From the NCBI GenBank assembly GCA_022793995.1, contig JAAWDY010000014.1, positions 1-64,000 on the forward strand: DNA of 64,000 nucleotides, in the 5' to 3' direction. The translations under genes were made by a program, and so were the position numbers. Source of the stretch: Coprococcus sp. (lineage in GTDB: Bacteria > Bacillota > Clostridia > Lachnospirales > Lachnospiraceae). This document shows positions 32,506-41,018 of this stretch, piece after piece; the first letter of the stretch is position 1; every line of letters starts with the position of its first letter. The notes under the pieces are model-generated. The model worked only from the letters and a program-made list of their open reading frames with translations. It was not told the origin of the DNA and made no database searches.

Positions 32506-33354
32506 ATGATACACGTCAGCAATCTTTCGTTCAGCTATACGAAAAGGTCTTTTATTTCCAACATGAATTTTTCTGTTGCAGAAGGGGAGATCTTTGGCTT
32601 TTTGGGACCGTCCGGGGCGGGGAAAAGTACATTGCAGAAAATCCTGATCGGAATGCTAAGGACCTATCAAGGCTCCGCAGTGGTGAATGGTATTGAGTGC
32701 AAAAAGCGAACAAAGCATTTTTATGAGAATATCGGGGTTGACTTTGAGTTTTCAACAATGTATGAAAAACTGACGGCAAAAGAGAATTTGCATTTTTTTT
32801 CATCGTTGTATGAAAGAAAACCGCGCCCAGTCGATGAACTTTTGGAAATGGTCGGACTGGAGCATGACGCGGATAAACGTGTAGCTGATTATTCAAAGGG
32901 TATGAAATCCCGTTTGAACTTTATAAAAGCGTTGCTGCACGACCCTATTTTACTTTGTCTTGACGAGCCAATGAGCGGACTTGACCCCACAAACAGCCGT
33001 GTGGTGAAAAATATGATCTTAGAGGAAAAGACAAAAGGGAAGACGATTCTGTTAACGACGCACAATATGCAGGACGCATCCGAACTTTGTGATAGAGTAG
33101 CGTTTATTGTGGATGGAAAAATAAGCGCTCTGGATAGTCCGCATAACTTGATTATGTCAAAGGGCGCGGCAACCGTAACTTACACATGGGTTGGAGAAGA
33201 TGGGGAGCATAGCGCAAGCTGCCCACTTAGGAGCCTATCTTCAGATGAACGGCTGAGAGACTTGATTCATGAAAATCGTCTGCAGTCCATTCATAGCAGC
33301 GAGCCGACCTTAAATGATATTTTTGTCGATATTACAGGGAGGACACTGTTATGA
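32506..33354 (+). CDS. ABC transporter ATPase (drug/fluoroquinolone-type exporter)
   Basis: A 282-residue ABC ATPase: Walker A GPSGAGKST (about 38-46), Walker B ILLCLDEPMSGLDP (about 150), and a signature region reading YSKGMKSRL in place of LSGGQ, a form typical of the exporter group related to ATPases of the mycobacterial Rv2686c-2688c fluoroquinolone system. The C-terminal ~60 residues form an accessory domain. GGAGG precedes the ATG. Its stop overlaps the next ATG (ATGA), so the ATPase and first permease are translationally coupled. Confidence 0.88.
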   Translation: MIHVSNLSFSYTKRSFISNMNFSVAEGEIFGFLGPSGAGKSTLQKILIGMLRTYQGSAVVNGIECKKRTKHFYENIGVDFEFSTMYEKLTAKENLHFFSSLYERKPRPVDELLEMVGLEHDADKRVADYSKGMKSRLNFIKALLHDPILLCLDEPMSGLDPTNSRVVKNMILEEKTKGKTILLTTHNMQDASELCDRVAFIVDGKISALDSPHNLIMSKGAATVTYTWVGEDGEHSASCPLRSLSSDERLRDLIHENRLQSIHSSEPTLNDIFVDITGRTLL

Positions 33355-34031
33355 GGCTGCGGAGTCTGTTTTTATTGGATATGCGTTTTCAGGCAAAATA
33401 TGGTTTTTACTTTTTATATGCAGTATTGACTGGCATCTACGTGATTATTCTTTTGGCGATTCCTGAAAGTTGGCGGGAAAATGCTGCCGTCATTTTAATT
33501 TTTTCCGACCCGGCGGCAATGGGATTGTTCTTTATGGGAGCGATCGTCCTTTTGGAAAAAAATCAGCATACGCCGTGCGCATACGCAGTTTCACCGATCC
33601 GGGCAGAGGAATACATAATTGCTAAGACCGCGTCATTGTCAACTGTTTCGCTTGCGGTCGCCGCCATATTAGCGATAGACGCAAATGTAGATGGATTATG
33701 CGTTATATTGCTAGGTACAGTTATATCCAGTGTGATATGTACCCTTTGCGGAATAATCATTGCAGTTAAAATAAGAAGCCTTAATCAGTTTATTTTATGG
33801 ACGGCGCCGGTCGAGGCCGTATGTTTTGTTCCTGCCATCTTACATTTGTTCAAGGTCACGCCGGCATGGCTGCGGTATTATCCCGCCAATGTTTGCATGG
33901 ATATGGTTTCAGGCCATGTGCCGTCTGTAGCAGGTTTTTTGGGCGTAATAGCAGTGACGGCGATTTTGTTTATCTTTTCAAGGCGTTGTGTCCTCAAAAT
34001 GTGGGATCGCATAGGAGGTGTAAAGCTATGA
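33351..34031 (+). CDS. ABC transporter permease, first subunit
   Basis: A 226-residue membrane protein with about six hydrophobic helices (near 15-35, 48-70, 90-110, 115-135, 142-162, 190-212). It starts within the ATPase stop codon and its own stop overlaps the next ATG, so it belongs to the same exporter. Sequence family is weakly conserved; the label rests on context and topology. Confidence 0.8.
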   Translation: MRLRSLFLLDMRFQAKYGFYFLYAVLTGIYVIILLAIPESWRENAAVILIFSDPAAMGLFFMGAIVLLEKNQHTPCAYAVSPIRAEEYIIAKTASLSTVSLAVAAILAIDANVDGLCVILLGTVISSVICTLCGIIIAVKIRSLNQFILWTAPVEAVCFVPAILHLFKVTPAWLRYYPANVCMDMVSGHVPSVAGFLGVIAVTAILFIFSRRCVLKMWDRIGGVKL

Positions 34032-34738
34032 AGGCAGTCCGGCTGAGTTTTTTTCAAATGGCAGTAGCTATGCGGCGAGATATGATGCTATACGCAGCCT
34101 GCCTGACGCCAATCCTGGCTGGTTTTTTCTTTCGGTTTGCCATACCCATTTTGGAGGCTCTTTTAATGGAGCATTTCCAGATACCGGAAGTCATTTCCCC
34201 CTATTACAAGTTGATCGATATATTTTTTGCGATGCTGTCGCCCACGATGTTTTGTTTTGTCTCGGCGATGGTTTCTTTAGAAGAGGCTGATGAGAAGACA
34301 GCGGGATACCTCTTCATCACGCCTTTAGGGAAGACGGGCTATCTGATCGCACGGTTTGGCATACCTGCCTCCGCCGCCCTCCTTGTAACCATGATTCTGC
34401 TTCCTTGTTTTAAACTGACAGTTTTTTCGCCGCTTTCTATTTTATTATTTGTGGCTGCAGGAACTTTGCAAGGCGTGATCGTCGCGTTGCTGGTCCTGAC
34501 CCTTTCGTCAAACCGGTTAGAAGGCATGGCGGTGACAAAACTGTTCACACTGACTATTTTCGGCGCGGCCATCCCGTTTTTTATCAAAGATAATATACAG
34601 TATGTACTGTTTATACTCCCATCGTTTTGGATAGGGAAAGCGGCCTGCGAGGATACATTGCTTTATATAGTTCCGGCTTTAGCATTATCGGCTGTGTGGA
34701 TTTATTTCTTATTAAAATGGTACTTGCGTAAAATATAG
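34028..34738 (+). CDS. ABC transporter permease, second subunit
   Basis: A 236-residue membrane protein starting MKAVRLSFFQMAVAMRRDM, with about six helices and a short polar linker (EEADEKTAGYLFITPLGKTGYL) like that of ABC-2 type exporter permeases. GGAGGTG lies 9 bases before the ATG at 34028, inside the preceding gene. With the preceding permease it would form a heterodimeric membrane channel. The pump substrate is unknown. Confidence 0.8.
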   Translation: MKAVRLSFFQMAVAMRRDMMLYAACLTPILAGFFFRFAIPILEALLMEHFQIPEVISPYYKLIDIFFAMLSPTMFCFVSAMVSLEEADEKTAGYLFITPLGKTGYLIARFGIPASAALLVTMILLPCFKLTVFSPLSILLFVAAGTLQGVIVALLVLTLSSNRLEGMAVTKLFTLTIFGAAIPFFIKDNIQYVLFILPSFWIGKAACEDTLLYIVPALALSAVWIYFLLKWYLRKI

Positions 34739-34780
34739 AAATATAGAAAAACAGGGAAAACAATACTATTTTTCGACGGG

Positions 34781-34881
34781 TATGCTATAATAAGAGCGTT
34801 ACCGCCCCTATACTGGTAACAGGAAGGGGATGTATCATTTGACTTTGCTCCTATCTCTTTGCCTGTCGGCATTATAGCATA
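34781..34881. other. Small element with convergent TATAAT boxes and tiny ORFs; possible type I toxin remnant
   Basis: TATGCTATAAT (34781-34791) and its exact reverse complement ATTATAGCATA (34871-34881) bound a 101-bp segment, giving an extended -10 box (TGCTATAAT) facing inward from each side. Inside are a GTTACC/GGTAAC hairpin (34798-34820), AGGAAGGGG, and a 15-codon ORF from ATG 34830 (MYHLTLLLSLCLSAL). The leader and hydrophobic peptide resemble those of small holin-like type I toxins of Firmicutes, but shortened. Convergent promoters would give overlapping sense and antisense RNAs. Low certainty. The rest of the 34739-35204 gap contains a family B copy and no gene. Confidence 0.35.
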
Positions 34882-35059
34882 TGTAAGATTCGATTGCAAA
34901 TGTACTTGAATGTTTGGTTAATTCAGGATTTACATGGATTTACACTTGTGGGACTCTGCTGAAAAGCGAAAAATCCTGAGTCATGCTTGGAATATCACAT
35001 AGAATATGATATGATATATAAACTTAGAATAAGAGTGGGGGGTGAAAATATAGAAAAAT

Positions 35060-35165
35060 ACCAGAGCACTGAATGTCCGGGGGATATGCGTTTAGTGCCG
35101 ACCGAAGCGGAGTATAGACCGTGGGAGTGCATAGCACGGAACAATCCGTATGGCATTTTTTGACC
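35060..35165 (+). repeat. Repeat family B, locus 2 (diverged)
   Basis: GTGGGAGTGCATAGCACGGAACAATCC (in two pieces at 35121-35147) keeps the inner GTGC/GCAC stem and the right outer arm ACAATCC, but the left arm GGATTGT is degenerate. TATGGCATTTTTTGACC just after it matches the TTTTTGACC end of the other copies. It lies upstream of the GrpB-family gene. Confidence 0.6.
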
Positions 35166-35204
35166 CCAACAGAGAATTGTAATAACAGATTGGAGTCTAA
35201 AAAT

Positions 35205-35720
35205 ATGGATGTGAAAAATATAATTGTCTTGCCTTATGATGAAAAATGGGTTGATGATTTCATTAAAATAAAAGCCGAGTTGGAAGAAATAATATCAGAC
35301 CTTATTATTGGAGTCGAACATGTGGGTAGTACCTCTGTCAGAGGCTTATCTGCAAAGCCGATTATTGATATTGATGTCGTTATTAAAGATTATTCTATAT
35401 TTAACAAAGTTGTGAAACGCTTAGCTTCTATCGGGTATATTTATGAGGGAGATTTGGAGATAGAGGGCAGAGAAGCATTTCGGTATGACAATAAGCCACA
35501 TTTACAAGAACATCATGTATATGTGTGTCCAGAGCAATCGAGGGAATTGCACAGACATATAACATTCAGAAACTATTTAAGAACACACCCTGAAGCTGTC
35601 ACAAAATATAGTAAAATTAAGTTGGAAGCTTCAAAGTTATATCCGAACGACATTGAAAAATACCTTAAACATAAATCTTCTGTTATTGAGGAAATATATA
35701 AGCAGTGTGGATTGATTTAA
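35205..35720 (+). CDS. GrpB/UPF0157 family protein
   Basis: A 171-residue protein of the GrpB family, a nucleotidyltransferase-fold family of uncertain activity. Visible core: PYDEKWVDDFIKIKAEL, VEHVGSTSVRGLSAKPIIDIDVVI (in pieces) with a nucleotidyltransferase-like GS...DxD pattern, and HHVYVC...LHRHITFRNYLRTHP. The start at 35205 has GGAG 11 bases upstream; the open frame to 35121 lies within repeat B and lacks a site. Family A repeats follow 20 bp after the stop. Confidence 0.85.
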   Translation: MDVKNIIVLPYDEKWVDDFIKIKAELEEIISDLIIGVEHVGSTSVRGLSAKPIIDIDVVIKDYSIFNKVVKRLASIGYIYEGDLEIEGREAFRYDNKPHLQEHHVYVCPEQSRELHRHITFRNYLRTHPEAVTKYSKIKLEASKLYPNDIEKYLKHKSSVIEEIYKQCGLI

Positions 35721-35740
35721 TATGATTATTTCAACAACTT

Positions 35741-35879
35741 ATACTATATGAAACACATCGCCGAATAGGCGATTAGATTCACGAGTCCCGAGTGCTGATG
35801 CACGAGGGATACTATATGAAACACATCGCCGAATAGGCGATTAGATTCACGAGTCCCGAGTGCTGTTGCACGAGGGATA
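35741..35879 (+). repeat. Repeat family A, locus 5: two tandem 68-bp units
   Basis: Two units with 68-bp period, each ATACTATATGAAAC, ATCGCCGAATAGGCGAT, TAGATTCACGAG, and CCCGAGTGCTGATGCACGAGGG (second unit CTGTTG in the loop). The loop differs between units while both stems are identical. The TGAGTTCA of locus 1 becomes TAGATTCA here. Confidence 0.9.
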
Positions 35880-36130
35880 GTTTGTGAAACTGGTTCCAAA
35901 TTCCGCATTGGTTTCCTAAACAAAATTGCTTGCAATGTGAATTGGAACATATTGCTATTATCCGCAGTTACATAGCAAGTGTTATCAATGCCGAAATAAA
36001 ATGATAACATTAGCTCATATAGGCAGGATAATATGGATATATCAAATAATCAAAAGAACTACGAACATGACAGAGAATAGTATCTAAACAAAATTGATTA
36101 GCGGTTGTCGAGCTGGAATAGGAAAAATAT
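35880..36130. other. Gene-free AT-rich spacer before the DUF1934 gene
   Basis: I see no reading frame with a ribosome site and no recognisable gene remnant in this spacer. ATTGCTTGCAATGTGAATTGG and CTAAACAAAATTG occur, the latter twice (35917 and 36086 areas), but no clear promoter could be chosen. Confidence 0.4.
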
Positions 36131-36586
36131 ATGACAAAAAAAGTATTATTGACAATTTCGGGACTCCATATAATGGAGATGGCGGGGGACGATTCAGAGG
36201 AGAGCGAGCCGATCGAGGTAATCACCCCGGCCAGCTATTACCTCAAAAATGGAAAACACTATATTCTTTATGATGAAGTGATGGAGGGAAGCTCCAAAGT
36301 AACGAAAAACAAGATCAAGATCACGGGGAATGAGGCGCTGGAGATCATAAAGAGCGGAGCGACATCCTCCCACATGGTATTTGAGAAAAATAGGATGAAC
36401 GCTACGAGCTATGAGACGCCTTACGGGGAGATCCAGGTGGGGGTCTTTACAAAGTCGATGTGCGTTGAGGAGAGCGAGGACTACATCGGCGTGGAAGTGG
36501 AGTACGGCCTGGATGTGAACAGCGAGTCGGTGGCGGACTGTCATATCAGTCTGTCCGTACGGCCTGGGAACGCAAGGGTACTGTAA
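36131..36586 (+). CDS. DUF1934 (YwiB-like) family protein
   Basis: A 151-residue beta-barrel (calycin-like) protein of the DUF1934 family, recognised from LTISGLH, the ASYYLKNGKHYILYDE segment, KIKITGNEALEIIKSG, and the C-terminal YGLDVNSESVADCHISLSV. Biochemical function is unknown; homologs occur across Firmicutes. The site before the ATG is weak (AGGAAAAATAT). A strong terminator follows directly. Confidence 0.85.
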   Translation: MTKKVLLTISGLHIMEMAGDDSEESEPIEVITPASYYLKNGKHYILYDEVMEGSSKVTKNKIKITGNEALEIIKSGATSSHMVFEKNRMNATSYETPYGEIQVGVFTKSMCVEESEDYIGVEVEYGLDVNSESVADCHISLSVRPGNARVL

Positions 36587-36591
36587 AAATA

Positions 36592-36618
36592 CCCCTCCGG
36601 AAATCCATCCCGGAGGGG
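36592..36618. terminator. Intrinsic terminator between convergent genes
   Basis: CCCCTCCGG (36592-36600) pairs with CCGGAGGGG (36610-36618), followed by CTTTCTTTT. On the other strand it serves the gene ending at 36626. Confidence 0.9.
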
Positions 36619-36625
36619 CTTTCTT

Positions 36626-37129
36626 TTATCCTTTTTTATTTTTCTTCGTATCCTTCGGCGTCTCTTTTACCTCTTTCAGCTCTTTGTCCGCCTTATCCCG
36701 AAGCTTTGCAAAAAAACCTTTCTTTTTCTTCGGCGTCTCCAACGGGCCTCTTACGCCCCTGACTGCGGTTATGTAGATGCCGCTCACAGTAGCCTTGACT
36801 TCCTTCTTGACAGGAATCAGTTCGTAGACCTTCTCGTCGCACATCAGTGTCATGATCCTCGGCCCGACCTTGGCCTTCACGATCGGCACCTTGGAACGGC
36901 GCAGATACTTTGGAGTCTGTTCCAGGACAACGGCGGGTAGATTCGCGTCTTTTAGGCGCATCCGGGCTTTGTCGATAATCAGCATGGACATCTGCTGCGC
37001 GGAAGCAGCGATCATCTCTTCCTGCTCTTCCTGCTTTTTCTGCATCTTCTTTCCCAGAAAATACAGGGCGATGACAGCGGCGATTAAAATACCTAAAATC
37101 ACTAATAAAACAATAGTTACTGTATTCAC
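36626..37129 (-). CDS. Membrane-anchored hypothetical protein (167 aa)
   Basis: Starts with a single hydrophobic helix (about residues 3-25), a KK-rich linker with a short coiled-coil-like segment (KKMQKKQEEQEEMI), a compact domain (about 45-125) and a very basic Lys-rich tail. The tail probably lies in the cytoplasm. GAGGAGG stands 7 bases before the GTG at 37129; the TTG at 37135 is too close to the site. I recognise no family domain. It is divergent from the trigger-factor-like lipoprotein. Confidence 0.75.
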   Translation of the reverse strand: MNTVTIVLLVILGILIAAVIALYFLGKKMQKKQEEQEEMIAASAQQMSMLIIDKARMRLKDANLPAVVLEQTPKYLRRSKVPIVKAKVGPRIMTLMCDEKVYELIPVKKEVKATVSGIYITAVRGVRGPLETPKKKKGFFAKLRDKADKELKEVKETPKDTKKNKKG

Positions 37130-37271
37130 AGGCAATCCTCCTCAAAACATAATTCTTCATCCCACTAAGATATTGTAACATCCTTTGTGGACAAGCGCAA
37201 GAGATTTACTGTTTTCAATTTCACAGTTATGTGGTATACTGTTCATTACGGAAAACTTGGAGGTACAGACT

Positions 37272-38342
37272 ATGAAGATGAAAATAGCAATGCTGGCGGC
37301 GGCACTCTTTTCGGCGGTACTTTTTCTTACCGGCTGTTCAGGAGAGCTTTCTAATGAGTATGTGACGATTGTCCAGTATAAAGATATGGAAGTAGAGAAG
37401 ATAGAGCCACAGGAGGTGACGGACGACCAGGTCGAGGTGTATATCCAGAGCGTACAGGAGTCCATGGCAGAGACGAAGGAGATCACGGACCGTGCAGCTG
37501 AGCTTGGGGACACCGCGGTGATCGATTATGAGGGAAAGAAGGACGGGGTGGCCTTTGACGGAGGCACGGATACGAATTACCCGCTCGGACTGGGAAGCGG
37601 CGCCTTTATCCCTGGTTTTGAGGAAGGGATCGTAGGACATTCGATCGGAGAGACGTTTGACGTGCCCCTGACGTTCCCGGAAACGTATAAGAATAATCCG
37701 GATCTTGCCGGGCAGGAGGTCGTATTTACGGTGACCTTGCATTCGCTTTCACGCAGAGAGGTTCCAGAGCTGGACGATGCGTTTGTAAAAAATGTTTCCG
37801 AGACGTCGAATACGGTCGAAGAATATAAAAAGGAAATACGGGAGTCCCTCGAGGAAGCAAGCCGCAAGGAAGCGGAGGCAGCTTTTGAGGAGAGCGCATG
37901 GAACGCATTGCTCGAGAATACGTCGGTAAATCGGTATCCAAGGGAAGAATTGCAAAGAACAAACGCAAAGATCCAGGAATACTATGAAGGCTTAGCCGAG
38001 AGTTATGAGATGGAGTTTGCGGATTTCCTGGCGGCATCCATGAATATGGATGAAGACACGTTTCAGGCAGAGGTGTTCAAGGAAGGGAAGCGGCGTGTGA
38101 AAGAATCCCTGATCATCGGTTTGATCGCGGAAAAGGAGGATATCGACCTGTCAGACGAGGCGAAAGAGCCGATGTACGACCTGCTTGCCGAGGACAGACA
38201 GTTTGACAGCGCCGAGTCGCTGAAGAAGGCAATTGAGGCGAACGGGCTCGAGGAGGAATTTGACCAGGAAGCGCGTTTTATGCTGATGAAGAAATGGCTG
38301 GCGGCGAATTGTAAGCCGGTCGAAAAAACTACGGAAGAATAA
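37272..38342 (+). CDS. Extracytoplasmic trigger-factor-like foldase lipoprotein
   Basis: A 356-residue protein with a lipoprotein signal (basic start, hydrophobic core, LTGC lipobox about residues 17-20). After it comes an FKBP-type peptidyl-prolyl isomerase domain (about 65-150: GDTAVIDYEGKKDG, LGSGAFIPGFEEGIVGHSIGE, FPETY) and a trigger-factor C-terminal helical domain (about 165-345: YKKEIRESLEEASRKEAE, VKESLIIGLIAEKEDI). The ribosome-binding N-terminal domain of cytoplasmic trigger factor is replaced by the signal. It likely helps fold secreted proteins outside the membrane, like PrsA. GGAGG precedes the ATG. Confidence 0.88.
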   Translation: MKMKIAMLAAALFSAVLFLTGCSGELSNEYVTIVQYKDMEVEKIEPQEVTDDQVEVYIQSVQESMAETKEITDRAAELGDTAVIDYEGKKDGVAFDGGTDTNYPLGLGSGAFIPGFEEGIVGHSIGETFDVPLTFPETYKNNPDLAGQEVVFTVTLHSLSRREVPELDDAFVKNVSETSNTVEEYKKEIRESLEEASRKEAEAAFEESAWNALLENTSVNRYPREELQRTNAKIQEYYEGLAESYEMEFADFLAASMNMDEDTFQAEVFKEGKRRVKESLIIGLIAEKEDIDLSDEAKEPMYDLLAEDRQFDSAESLKKAIEANGLEEEFDQEARFMLMKKWLAANCKPVEKTTEE

Positions 38343-38387
38343 TAGCTGCCGTATTTGGCAGATAAGGAGTCATGATAAGACAAAAAA

Positions 38388-38416
38388 AGGAGGTCCGGCC
38401 TTATGGCAGACCTCCT
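38388..38416 (-). terminator. Hairpin with T-run on the minus strand
   Basis: AGGAGGTC (38388-38395) pairs with GACCTCCT (38409-38416). The A7 run before the left arm becomes a T-run on the minus strand, so it would stop antisense transcription running toward the lipoprotein gene. On the plus strand the tail is only GATTTCTT. Confidence 0.6.
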
Positions 38417-38436
38417 GATTTCTTAACAGCAAATAG

Positions 38437-38464
38437 ATTCCGCCTGAGCGGTTGAAACTGCGAC
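38437..38464 (+). repeat. Repeat family C, copy 1
   Basis: ATTCCGCCTGAGCGGTTGAA followed by ACTGCGAC matches copies at 51478-51505 and, inverted, at 61725-61752. An extra CCGATGT/ACATCGG hairpin (38497-38522) follows. The remainder of the gap to 38692 is AT-rich without a gene. Confidence 0.55.
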
Positions 38465-38692
38465 TTGCGGCATTATGCCCCATAAAATGAGGAGAACCGA
38501 TGTCCAGTTTCCTGAACATCGGCATTTATGAAAAAGAAAAATATATGTGAAAAAGTTATCGTCCTTGTATGATATTAGTATAAAAAGAAAATATGATAAA
38601 AGTGTGATGAGTTTTTAAAAGAATTGTGAATAGAACGTGAAGATTTTTCGCAACCGCACAGGCGGCAATTTTGAAAGAGGAGGTATTGGAGG

Positions 38693-39208
38693 ATGAGCGG
38701 CGGTGCAAAGCGGAGAGAAGAGATGCTCTCCATGATAAAGAGGAGCAAAAAGCCGGTTCCAGGGAAAGAATTGGCGGAGATGTTTGGAGTAAGCAGGCAG
38801 GTCATCGTGCAGGATATTGCGCTCATACGGGCCTCGGGACACGAGATCCTTTCCACGAACCGTGGGTATCTCCTGAATGAACCACGTACAGTGAGCCGTA
38901 TTTTCAAGGTGAGCCATACGGAAGATGAGCTGGAGGACGAGCTTTGTTCGATCGTGGACTTAGGCGGAGAAGTTGTAAATGTGATGGTGAACCATCGGGT
39001 TTACGGGCGGATGGAAGCGCCTCTTCACATCACTTCCCGGCGGAGGGTGGCGGAATTTATCGAGGATATCCGAAGCGGCAAGTCCAGCCCGCTTATGAAT
39101 ATCACCTCACACTATCACTATCATACCGTGGAGGCGGACTGCGAGGATACCTTAAATCTCATTGAGGATATGCTACGCAGAAAGAAGTATCTGGTCGAAG
39201 CCAGATAA
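38693..39208 (+). CDS. niaR: Niacin-responsive transcriptional repressor
   Basis: A 171-residue protein with an N-terminal HTH_11 helix-turn-helix (about 5-55: KKPVPGKELAEMFGVSRQVIVQDI) and a C-terminal 3H domain (about 70-165) carrying the three conserved histidine patches: VNHRVYG, LHITSRR and HYHYHT. This is the NiaR layout, which represses NAD biosynthesis and niacin uptake genes when nicotinate is bound. AGGAGG lies 9 bases before the ATG. It stands alone here; pncB at 4570-6024 is a plausible distant target. Confidence 0.92.
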   Translation: MSGGAKRREEMLSMIKRSKKPVPGKELAEMFGVSRQVIVQDIALIRASGHEILSTNRGYLLNEPRTVSRIFKVSHTEDELEDELCSIVDLGGEVVNVMVNHRVYGRMEAPLHITSRRRVAEFIEDIRSGKSSPLMNITSHYHYHTVEADCEDTLNLIEDMLRRKKYLVEAR

Positions 39209-39261
39209 CACGCTGAGCGTAGACAAATACCCCGCAGCAAGCTTGCTTGCCAGTGAGAAGA

Positions 39262-39362
39262 AGGCTTTATTGCACGCCTCAATATGAGCATGAAGTGGTG
39301 CGAAGCAACACGGGAATGCGAATATGGGTGGGATTGTGGAAGTGAGAAGTACGAAACAATCC
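39262..39362 (+). repeat. Repeat family B, locus 3
   Basis: CTCAATATGAGCATGAAG (from ~39277), GGAATGCGAATATGGG and then the hairpin GGATTGT...ACAATCC (39331-39362) occur in the family order. The outer arms are perfect; the inner stem is weak in this copy. The remaining spacer (39209-39261) shows an AGCAAGCTTGCT palindrome and no gene. Confidence 0.75.
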
Positions 39363-39441
39363 GTGGATATCATTATGAAGTACAGCCATACGATAAAAAT
39401 GCTGAAAGTAAAGGAACGATAGAGTGAAGGAGAGAATGGCA

Positions 39442-39780
39442 ATGGGAAGAGAACTTGAGATCAGATGGCATGGAAGAGGCGGACAGGGAGCGAAGACAGC
39501 GGCGCTTTTGTTAGCGGACGTGGCGTTCAAAACAGGAAAACACGTACAGGGGTTTCCAGAGTATGGACCGGAACGAATGGGGGCGCCGATCACCGCTTAT
39601 CATACCAAGTCTGAGAAGGCGATCTATACGGAAGGGGCGAGTTTCCTCAATATTATGGCGCCCTGCCCGAGGGGATGGCGGTATGAGACTTCCGATATCA
39701 TGAAGATCTGCAAGCTGGCAGTGGAGACTTGTTATTGGCCTCTCTTCGAGGTAGATCATGGAAAATGGAAGCTGTCTTAA
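39442..39780 (+). pseudogene. Chimera of pyruvate:ferredoxin oxidoreductase gamma (porC) and beta (porB) fragments
   Basis: Residues 1-47 or so ([38 protein letters not shown]) are the start of the PorC gamma subunit. From about residue 49 the sequence ([52 protein letters not shown]) is the C-terminal region of the PorB beta subunit. In intact loci porC, porD, porA and porB lie in that order, so an in-frame deletion of roughly 3 kb would give this join. The frame then stops where sequence switches into a lysR gene. The product of ~112 residues lacks TPP- and substrate-binding parts and cannot be active. GGAGAG precedes the ATG. Confidence 0.85.
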
Positions 39781-40595
39781 TCCTCGGGCTTACGCCGTCC
39801 GCGATCAGCCATGCCATCTCCTCAATGGAAAATGAGCTGGGATTTTCCGTACTCACCAGGGGAAAGTCAGGTGTCACCTTAACGAACTGCGGTGAGCAGC
39901 TTCTTCCTTATATTAATGCGGTGCTCAACAGCGATGAAAGCGTAAAACAGGTGATCGCGGAGATGAACGGGCTGAGGCAGGGTAAGGTAAAGATCGGTGT
40001 GTTTTCCAGCGTGTGCACGAACTGGATGCCGGAAATCCTTCAGACTTTCCATAAAAAATACGAAGGCGTTACGGTAGAAGTATTCCAGGGGACGTATGAC
40101 GATGTGTTCTATTGGATTAAGAACGGAGTCGTTGACCTGGGCTTTCTCTCCGTTTCCAGTGCAAAGGACATCCCCATCGAGCCGCTTTACCGGGATCCGC
40201 TCCTGTGCGTGCTCCCCAAAGGAATGAAGAAAAAAGGCTCTGACGAATATATGGACATTGAGGAAATGCGGAGCTATCATTTTGTCACCCAGAGGGATTG
40301 TACGGACGCGGATATCCAGAATTTCCTGCGGGCGAATTCTCTACACATTCAGTCAAAATACCATGTAGTGGACGACCTTTCGACTGTCGCGTTGGTGGAA
40401 AAGGGATTCGGGATCTGCCTGATGCCAGAGCTGGTGATGAATGATATTCCGTATGAGGTGGACTGTTACCGTATCCGCCCGGAAGCGAGCAGGATTATCG
40501 GGATCGCGGCATTAAGTCCGGGGTTCATGGCGCCGGCGGTGAAGAAGATGTATCACCATATTCTGGAGAGGTATCGGGAGGAGGAGTTTGGGTAA
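39765..40595 (+). pseudogene. LysR-family regulator lacking the start of its DNA-binding domain
   Basis: The frame picks up inside the HTH at LGLTPSAISHAISSMENELG and continues through a complete substrate-binding domain (about 65-275: VKIGVFSSVCTNWMPEIL, GVVDLGFLSV, VALVEKGFGICLMPELV). The first ~20 residues, including helix 1 of the HTH, are replaced by the end of the porB fragment. An ATG at 39765 within porB could start a 276-residue protein, without a clear ribosome site. DNA binding is probably lost. This is the second junction of the porC-porB-lysR scar. Confidence 0.75.
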
Positions 40596-40715
40596 GGGGA
40601 ATGTTTGGGTAAGGGAATGAAAATTGGAATTGACTTTTTGCTTTGAATAAGATATACTACGCATACAAAATAATTTAAAATGTATGAGAAAAGTAGTTGA
40701 AAAGGAGAAGACAAT

Positions 40716-41018
40716 ATGGCAGAACAGGTTTTGAACCAATTTCGTTCGGATAAAACTCTAAGAGAAGACTGTATTGCTATTTATGAAGCGATGGGTATGG
40801 ATTTGAACACAGCGTTTCGTATGTTTATGGAGCGCACCCGCATGGTAAGAGGGCTTCCGTTTCCGGCGGTACTTCCAGAAACAAGAATGACCAGAGAAGA
40901 AGCAAAAGGTGTAATTGATAGCATGCGGACAGAAGCGGCAACTCTTCCGGAAATGACGCTGGATGAAATCAATATGGAAATCAAAGCGGCGAGGGAGGAA
41001 CGGAAAGCAGGAAGATGA
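40716..41018 (+). CDS. RelB/DinJ-family antitoxin
   Basis: A 100-residue protein with the RelB/DinJ ribbon-helix-helix pattern: REDCIAIYEAMGMDLNTAFRMFMERT and RGLPFPA. Such antitoxins bind DNA as dimers and mask a cognate toxin. AAGGAG lies 9 bases before the ATG, and TATACT (40651-40656) is a possible -10 box. The stop overlaps the start of a PIN-domain toxin remnant (ATGA), the usual TA operon arrangement. The toxin is disrupted, so this is an orphaned antitoxin. Confidence 0.85.
   Translation: MAEQVLNQFRSDKTLREDCIAIYEAMGMDLNTAFRMFMERTRMVRGLPFPAVLPETRMTREEAKGVIDSMRTEAATLPEMTLDEINMEIKAAREERKAGR

Noticed and set aside
34739..35204. Insertion sequence remnant before the GrpB gene
   Set aside because: No transposase fragment in any frame; contents are the 101-bp element and a family B copy.
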